A stretch of 64,000 bases of DNA, from positions 290,001 through 354,000 of the forward strand of contig JAQGDQ010000103.1 in NCBI GenBank assembly GCA_030141605.1, read 5' to 3'. Every line of letters begins with the position of its first letter. Position 1 is the first letter of the stretch. Shown one piece after another: positions 40,101 through 49,500 of the stretch. Both the position numbers and the translations under genes were made by a program. Origin of the DNA: Tubiluchus corallicola. Its lineage: Eukaryota; Priapulida; Priapulimorpha; Priapulimorphida; Tubiluchidae. The notes under the pieces were generated by a model. It was not told the DNA's origin, searched no databases, and saw only the letters and a list, made by a program, of their open reading frames with translations.

Positions 40101-43100
40101 AGTCTTGCCCGGGCAGCAAAACCGTTTCTTCTAACAAACTTTTTCAAGTCGCTTAGCACAGAATGTGTAGCTCTAACGGCGCCTTTGGACTCTCTCTGAT
40201 CTGACAGCAAACTCGTAAATGTGAACTGCATTGGATAAGAAATTTACAGTCTAGTGTGAACACCTCGGCGAGTTACTCTCCACACTCCTCGTAGTGAACA
40301 GAGACACGAGTGTCAGCTTGAGCTTTAGGATTGCCACCCTCTCAATTCTATGAGGTCTTTTCAGAAACTAGTCAAGAAATTCTAAGAACAAAGTACATTC
40401 TAACTACATTTTTTAGATTCAAAAAAGCCATAAAAATCTAAAACATACCAAGTGTACATCAATTTTTGATATTTCTTCCCAGTCACATTTTTCGCGTTTT
40501 CTGAGTTTTCTGTGGCTAGTTTAGCAATCAAACTATTAACCACTTAATCTTATGTGAATTAAAGCTAAAGAAGTAGGATACTTGCTTTGCAGCATTTGCA
40601 GCTGCAGCAAAAATTGGCGAAAAATGTAGACGGAATGAAATGATGAAGCCATGCAACTGCTTAAACTTAATTTAGTAAGCTTATTATTACTTTAATTAAC
40701 TGAGATTCAACTGTTTTTTTTACTTCAACTTTTGCAAATTTTCAATAGCTTGCAAGTTGTATTTCCGTTTTTTCCACTTAAATTTCAATATGATGATCGA
40801 AATCAGGAGAGTTCAGAATTTTTCAAAAATCCGACCAAACTACAAATCTATGGCTGAATTTCAGAGACTCTGGGTCAAATCAGCAGTGGTGTAAACCTAA
40901 CGACGCGCTTGCTGTCAGAGAGTACATCGCAGCAAATGTTGCTCCCTAATCTGAACACGCTTGCGAGTTACATGGCGAGCAAACTCGCTAGTCTGAAAAG
41001 GCCGTAAGATCCTGATAAATAAGACGTAATAGCTAAAAACAGATCACCTGTATTCTAAAACTGATCAATGCCTCAAGCTCAAAATGAATGTTATGAAGTG
41101 TTAAATTTTCTAACTCATACTGTAGCTGCTTACTTAAATAAGTTTGTAATAAAAAAATTCCACTTCTACACTGCACATGTAGTTGCTACTAGTACTACCG
41201 TAACACTGCTCTTTCTTAGTGACAATAAACGCCATCATTCCTCTATTCCATTGTACACACACTGTATATGCTGATAGGCTTAATAATTTCCGCATCAATT
41301 CCGCCTGTGTTGTATCGCTAAAATAATATTTTATCTATGGCGCAGTTGCACTAAGCACAATGTAAATATTTAGCTATAATAAGCTGACGTTTATTCAGTT
41401 ATCAGCTGGTGCTTCGGTTCATTCTCCTACATTATAGCAGTCAAAGAAGTCTGATCGATTTAGCATCTTACAAGCTGAAGAGTCTGTTTCATGAGTTACT
41501 AAAATACGTCCTACAGGGATGCACCAGAGGCTTGGGCGGAGTAATGTGGGTGGTATAATATGACAATTTTTCATCGAGCAAACTGAAAAGTAAGAAACTG
41601 ATAGGACTATGCAGTATGCACTGTGGTTAAACTGAACAGAGTTCAAAACCACATGAGCACAAAAATTATCTGTCGCTGTGTGAACAATCAACAGGAAACA
41701 AAGAAGAAAGAATAAACGAATGAAAGAATGAATGAAAAAGGAGAGGAAAAAGAAAAAAGACAGAAAGAAATTAAGAAAGAACGAATGAGAGAGAGAAAAA
41801 TAAATAAATAAACAATGAATCATTATTATTATTAGTAGTATTAGTAGTAGTAGTATTACAACTCTTCATTTATATATAAATAGAATACATAATGATTACA
41901 TATATACTGCCTCTATTTGCAGGCGATATTTTGCTAAGTAGTTATAAGAAGAAAGAATGAACGAAGGAATGAATAAATGAATGAATGAATGAAGGAAGGA
42001 AGGAAGGAAGGAAGCAAGCAAGCAAGCAAAAAGGAAAGATGAAACAGAAAAGTTTGAAAAAAACAAGAACGAAAGCAGAAAGGATGAAAATGAAAGGAAG
42101 AAAACAGACAATAAATCAAATAACTAAACAAACAAATAATAAACAAAGTAGTAAATTGCAGAGCCAGAATGTTGCAAGCAAACCAACATGGCTGCCTCAG
42201 TATTTCACAAATTTCCTTCAAGTCACGCAAAAGTCGAAACCCGAGAAGCCAAACACTTCATTCTACTTCAACATCCACCTCATTTCCTATAAGATTAAAG
42301 TTAGTAAAGTTTCACGTGTTACACGCGCGCTTCTCGGATAATAAACCAGTAACAATGTTCACTGATTACCTAGAGAAATTCCTGATTACAGAGAAGTTTG
42401 TAGAAAACACGACCCGTGTGACACACAACACCATTAATAAAATGTGACAACCTCCTTTGGCAAGTTGCACATAGCAATTTAACCCCTTTTCTGTCTTTAC
42501 ACAAGCGATAGATTAGTGTTGTAATGGCTAATAACGGAAATACCGCGTAATTAAAAACATTACAGTCTGACAGCTTTTAAATTAACGTTTTTATTACAGA
42601 GAAAGTTCAGAACACAAGGTGCTGCTACACTTTTATTAGCAGGTAAGATATGTCATTAAAACGTAGGTATCAGACAATCCACAAGGCGTAATAAGACATT
42701 GAATTTTACAAGCACACGCCTAACACGTTGATCTTAAAGGAAAGACCAACCTTCGAACAATATTCATTGTATTTTAATATACGCTTAGAAATAATGAAAT
42801 TACAAAATCATGTTCACCCATAAAAATTTAAATGCCTTCCTAAAAATGCAAAAATAAGGAAAGACCAAGCCTTCTGGGAAGTTAGATTTATTCCAATGTT
42901 CGCGAAAAGTGCCAGAAGGATTTAGTAATAAAACTGCAATAAGCGCTTTGTGTAACTAGTAAAATCACTTTAAAATCGCTATCACTTCCTGCTTGAGCGC
43001 TACCATTTTCAAAGTCTATTCTTCTTCCAATGACGTTATTCGTTTTGAAGAAACGTAGAGCACTGTCAATCCTCATCAAAAGTATAATAAGTTTTTACAA

Positions 43101-46100
43101 ACAATTAGCTAGCTAATTTTGTAATATTTCTGCGTGAACATTAGGTAAGCTACAGAAGTCTGAATTACTTTAAGCAGCGCGCGCTTACGAAAAGTAAGGA
43201 AGTCTCCCAGTTACGTCTTGATTTTCAAGTGAATGACGGCAACCACCACGCCTGAAAATTTCTATTCTGCGGTAGTATATTTTAAATTCATGCTTTATAG
43301 GCAGTTCTTTTCCATTTTCTTTGTTACATTTTTCAAAGTTTAAGTGATAACAGTAAAATAAACCCAACATAATGACCTCTTCTTTCCTTTAATGTACGCT
43401 TACAAATATTGAAATTACAAATCATATATACGTATAAAATGGCTTGCTTAAAAATCCAAAAGAAATTTAAATCATCTCTCGCCAAACGAACCTCGCACGG
43501 CTAACAAAGCTTCGGCAGTTCACACAGAAAGGACTAAATCTTTGTGTCTAACAGTGTTTTTGTAACAGTCAGTCGTCGGATCGATTTGCAATGATTCTAA
43601 AGTGCTTACATAACTTTAATCATAATAATTATACCTCAGAATACTAAGTACTACACATAATAAGAATTATAGATAAGCATGGAAATGTGTGAATCTGCGA
43701 GTATACAGTAAGTGCCAGACAAGTTACTTCTGTTGTTCTATTAAATTATTCTGTTACCTTGTCGGCGTTAACTAGCCGAGTTGGAGGTTATTAAATTATA
43801 GTCGATAATTCGTTTTCATTACGTAGTGGGCAACGGAATTCATCAAAAAACAAAAAATAATATTGTAACGGATCCGGGTCCTTTTCAGGCGCCGATCCGT
43901 CTCCTCAGAATGTATCGAGCGGCATACAAGTTATGAAAGTATTACAGCAGACGAGAAAAGTAAAAAGAGTACGAATACGAGTGTAAATTTAACTTTATTG
44001 CACAACCGGTAACTCCAAAAGAATGACATGTGAACAGACTTTGTATAAAAAAATCAGCAAACCTACAGCAATCACCTTTACAGACAGAAAGGCCAGGTTG
44101 GAATCGTCAAATTACGGCATGCATTCTGTTTTATACAGGTACATTTGCATTACTGGGCTTCTCGACTATACCCATTACTAACATTATGGGGTTAGTCAAA
44201 ACCCGTCTTCGTAACACTACCCCTTCCTCAATTTCCATTTGTCCACAAATGAGTTACAGCAAATGCAAATGCAATTAAATTGTACTCTAGTTGAACCCAA
44301 CAAAAGTCATTCAAAGTTGAGCAAATCAGTTTAACAAAATAATCAAAATTGTAAACAGCACTAGTACAAATATGTAAAAACCCGGCTTTAGCAAATCTAT
44401 CCAGGTTTATGACAGCATAAAACTGAAAACGGTGAGTTGATAATCCTTTTTCCTGTGGGAACAGATCAATGATCCACTTCTTGTGAGTGCAGTGTAGCGC
44501 CATCTAGCGAGACTGTCCCAAAAAACAATACAGTCAGTCTTTAAACAGAAACCAGTCTTTGCACATCACGCTATCGGCAAAACAGGCCTTGAAACGAAAA
44601 AAACATTCTACTAGTTACTTCCGAGGCACTGAGACAACCTCTATGATGTGGTACATTGTGAACAGTCTATAGAAGTTCTCCTGGGGCGTCGGTAGGGATT
44701 CGAACCATCTGTCTGCCCGGTGAAATAAAGTAGTTGCGATACTTGCGAAGGTGTAGGGTACTCCAGCCATGTGCTACAACGGTATTGTACTCCTAGCCAT
44801 AAACCATGTCTTTGACGGTACTCCATAATAGACTCGTGTCCGTCATAATAGACTCGTGTAGCAATCGAAGTTTCGACCTGTCTTCCCTCAGTGAACGAAA
44901 TAGGCATACTGACAAGCTTACTGCAACAGACTCGGCACATAAAGAGGAATAAAGACGAAACAAATTTACAAACAAGGTACTGCTGTACAACAACAACAGC
45001 AAAGTAGAGAAAAACGATTAATCTTTTTAAACTGCTTCAACGTTCTGGCTTCGCAAAAGCTACCGAAAACCGGTTCAACTTTGACCAGTGACGTACAGTT
45101 AAAAAGACGAGCATCAAGTGTTCACAACTGCATAATCTTAGCTAGCTGAACACAACAGAGCCCCATGTTGAAAAGCGTGTTCTGGCATCCTAGCCATTAC
45201 GGAACACTAAACTACCATTTAAAAACAGTGTTCTGGCAACCTAGCCATTACGGAACACTAAACTACCAATTAAAAACAGTGTTCTGGCATCCTAGCCATT
45301 ACGGAACACTAAACTACCATTTAAAAACAGTGTTCTGGCATCCTAGCCATTACGGAACACTAAACTACCATTTAAAAACAGTGTTCTGGCATCCTAGCCA
45401 TTACGGAACACTAAACTACGGTGACTCGCTATACATGCAAAGTCACAAAATGGCTGTACGTCTCCTATTCCTAAATACAGGCTAATATCGCCTCATTGGG
45501 AACTCGATAAAAACATAGAACTGTTTAAGCTAAGGCCGATGCTGCCTGTCGCATAAAGGCCGTTCAATTGCCTTTCAACATAAAAGGTAAAAACACGAAA
45601 CTGTCTACAAAAACACAAAAAAAACACGCCGAGTAGTACAGACAAGCTGTCTGCCTAAAGCAAAATGCAGCACTCACCAAACCCAATAATGTCGATCCAT
45701 TCCAGGCGGCAATTTCGGATCCCACTTATGTGCACCAGTGTAACGGATCCGGGTCCTTTTCAGGCGCCGATCCGTCTCCTCAGAATGTATCGAGCGGCAT
45801 ACAAGTTATGAAAGTATTACAGCAGACGAGAAAAGTAAAAAGAGTACGAATACGAGTGTAAATTTAACTTTATTGCACAACCGGTAACTCCAAAAGAATG
45901 ACATGTGAACAGACTTTGTATAAAAAAATCAGCAAACCTACAGCAATCACCTTTACAGACAGAAAGGCCAGGTTGGAATCGTCAAATTACGGCATGCATT
46001 CTGTTTTATACAGGTACATTTGCATTACTGGGCTTCTCGACTATACCCATTACTAACATTATGGGGTTAGTCAAAACCCGTCTTCGTAACAATATTAATA

Positions 46101-46464
46101 ATCTTTTCTTTCGTTTAAAGTTTTGGACTGTTTGTAGTTCATAATGCTAACTGTTGCTGCAAAAAATTTGCTCAAGCGCCAGGCGCGATAACTGTTTAAT
46201 AACAGTGTTTATAGTCAGCAACCAGATGACGTCATTTTTTTTTCAAAATGAGCGCTTTAGCTTGAAGTGATCATGATTCTAAATTAATTTTACTGATTAC
46301 ACGACGCGCTTATTATAATTTTATTGCTGAAACATTCTAAACGTTTTTTCCAGATATTAAAATAAACTCAACTTCCCAAGAAACTTGACTTTTACTTTAA
46401 CTGTGCGTTTTTCTGTAGTTATAACCATTACAAAAATAGGCAGCACATGTAACAATAAAAAGAT

Positions 46465-46536
<72 letters not shown>

Positions 46537-49500
46537 CGTAGAAGCAGTAACAGCAGCAGCAGCAGCAGCAGCAGCTGTCATTATCGAGTCGCAATGATAG
46601 TCGTGGCGGTAATAGCTGTGGTAGTGATAATAGTACTGAAGTGGTGGTGGTGGTGGTGGTGGTGGTGGTGGTGGTGGTGGTGGTGGTGGTGGTGGTGGTG
46701 GTGATGGTGGTGGTAGTGGTAGTGGTAGTGATGGTAGCTGTACTGGAGTGGTAGTGGTAGTATTGGTTAGTGGTGGTGGTCATGGTAGTGGTAGTTGTAG
46801 TGATAGTGGTTGTAGTAGAAATTGTGGTGGTAGTGGTAAGTGGTGGTGGTCACAGTAGTGGTAGTGGTATGTGGTGATAGTAGTGATAATAGTGGTGGCG
46901 GCGGCGGCGGCGGCGACGACGACGGTGGTGGTGCTAGTACTACAGTAGTACTAATGATACTGCTAGTGGTAATGGCAGTGGCAATGGTGGCGATGTTGGT
47001 GGTGTTGGATAGTGGTAGTATAGTAGTAACGTGATTTTAGTTTCAACATATTAACGTAAGGCAGCAATTGTGGCTACATGTATTTACTTTTTTAATAAAT
47101 GCGTGTGTCATACGCTGCTACTCTTGTGCTAAGTAAACACAACATGAACTATAAATTATTGAGCTAAAAAGCACTTAGTGGAACATTAATTATACATGTT
47201 GGAAATACGTACAAACATAGAAGCAAAATTTTACAGGGAAATCTCGATATTTCGGTCAAAAAATGTGCTCTATCCAGGTCTTCCAAGAGAATTTTGCAAG
47301 GCGGTAAAAGAGCTCTTTGGGGCTCCGAGGTAGGCAAAGACTTTTCTCAAAATTCTGGGATTTGATGTTCAATAAATCTACATGAAAACTGTCATAAATG
47401 CTTTATTTTCATGATCAGATATTACATAATGTAACAAACATACTCAGTTAATACAGTAACATAAATCAGTGTTTACGGTTAATTCACCAATCACCTTTCA
47501 GGTTTTTTCATAGTGAAATGCATGTGTAAAACGCATGTGTCTGACTCATGCGTCAAAACGCACCATGTAAATAGGCCCGAATAATATTTGCGCTGTGTTA
47601 GAAGTAGTAATTGGCATTCGCCTTTGATTTTGTATCACGGTCACCTCTACAACCTCACGTGCATGTATGTTATCACGTGCTGTACAACGTAAGAGCGTAT
47701 ATATTATGTGTACGTCACTTCGACTCAATTGACAGTTAAAAGTTGTGATACTAATTATATTTATATGCCGTTGGTTATTAGAGATTGAATCTGAGACTCA
47801 CTAAGAGCACTAAACATGTAGCAGTCATTCGAATTTATGTTGCAGCACTAATAACCAGATATTGACAGTTTGTGATGTAAAAATCAGCTTCGTAGCATAA
47901 TGAGGCAGCAGGGTTTGAACTGGCTTTCACTCACGTGTATGGAAAACGTCATACTGAAGACTTTGACTTCAAGTCAATTGTTATTCCGCTGTTCGAAAAA
48001 CAAATTACACAACTTTTTCAATCTCGTACTTACCTAATGAATAACTTAATCTTGTGCCTATGGAGCTTATAGATGATGTATCTACTCTTTGAAAGGCTTT
48101 TATAATTTTAGTTTATACTTGTTATTAGAGATTGAATCTGAGACTCACTAAGAGCACTAAACATGTAGCAGTCATTCGAATTTATGTTGCAGCACTAATA
48201 ACCAGATATTGACAGTTTGTGATGTAAAAATCAGCTTCGTAGCATAATGAGGCAGCAGGGTTTGAACTGGCTTTCACTCACGTGTATGGAAAACGTCATA
48301 CTGAAGACTTTGACTTCAAGTCAATTGTTATTCCGCTGTTCGAAAAACAAATTACACAACTTTTTCAATCTCGTACTTACCTAATGAATAACTTAATCTT
48401 GTGCCTATGGAGCTTATAGATGATGTATCTACTCTTTGAAAGGCTTTTATAATTTTAGTTTATACTTGTTATTAGAGATTGAATCTGAGACTCACTAAGA
48501 GCACTAAACATGTAGCAGTCATTCGAATTTATGTTGCAGCACTAATAACCAGATATTGACAGTTTGTGATGTAAAAATCAGCTTCGTAGTTTGATTAATC
48601 AGCGTTTGATTAATTGCCCATTGTACTTATTATAAATGTACTTATGATTGTAATGTTCTTGGCAAATAAAAATATTTATATAAGTAAGTCAATTATAAAG
48701 AAATTCTTTGCAAAGAAATTTCATAATGTCTGTGTTGAACACTTGTATCATTTAGAATTATGTTGAATTTTTTGTGTTTTTCAAGTCTCATGTCACATTG
48801 CTCAAACATTTGTGTTGATTAATCTTTGCTGTACTGTACATGTTTTTAACATTTAAACACTAATTTCGGAAGTGCCAATATAATAAATATATACTTATTT
48901 TTATCGACTATTTACATTTATATTCCTGTAAGTGGTTTTGTAGGTAGGGGCCCCGGCGCACTGCTTTTCCCGGGGGCTTATAATGCTATTAAGTTCTTAT
49001 AGTTGTACAAACTTACTAAATAATGTTTTGTATTGAAAACACATTTTTGAGTATTTAGAAACCTTAAAGACGTTTACTGTGGCACATGGGGGGCATATGC
49101 CCTGGCATTGGCAGCCCCTAGATTCGAACTCAAGGCTGCGTAGTTGCAGTCCGAAATCTAAACCACTCGGCTACCCAACCGAGGACAAATAAAAGACCTT
49201 TATAAGATAAAAGATTATACGGAGAGTGATAAGCGAGATACCACACATGATGATAGACATGATACAGAGAATGATACCAGACATACCTAAATGCTCGAGT
49301 TGAAAACTGCACCCTGGTCCAATGAAAACACTAACATTAACTGAGTAGTACACGTCAGCAGCTATTCCCCCTACCAAACCCGGATCACACGTCTTCCCCC
49401 CGTCTCGGTAGATGTAATTCAACATGATGTCGTACGGTTCCAGTAGCTCTCTTGCTTTCTCCAACCCGATGTCAATTGCTGCTCCAGCCAAGGTCAGATC

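Larger units (their letters stand above)
43864..46091 (-). mobile_element. Young nonautonomous LTR retrotransposon, 2.2 kb
   Basis: Two 353-base direct repeats (43864-44216, 45739-46091) that I read as identical start TGTAACGG and end CGTAACA. ATAT occurs on both outer sides as a 4-bp target duplication. Orientation is minus: read that way the LTR has TATAAAA and later AATAAA, a primer-site-like TGGTGCACATAAGTGGG starts one base inside 45739, and a purine tract (GAGGAAGGGG) ends just inside 44216. The 1.5-kb interior has no gag or pol, so mobilisation would need another element's proteins. It splits a family E copy. Confidence 0.9.

Noticed and set aside
45165-45485. 106-codon ORF with [10 protein letters not shown] repeats
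   Set aside because: Generated by a 51-bp tandem repeat inside an LTR element whose transcription runs the other way.
49109-49186. A functional tRNA gene
   Set aside because: A and B boxes are good but the acceptor ends do not pair; more likely a SINE head or pseudogene.
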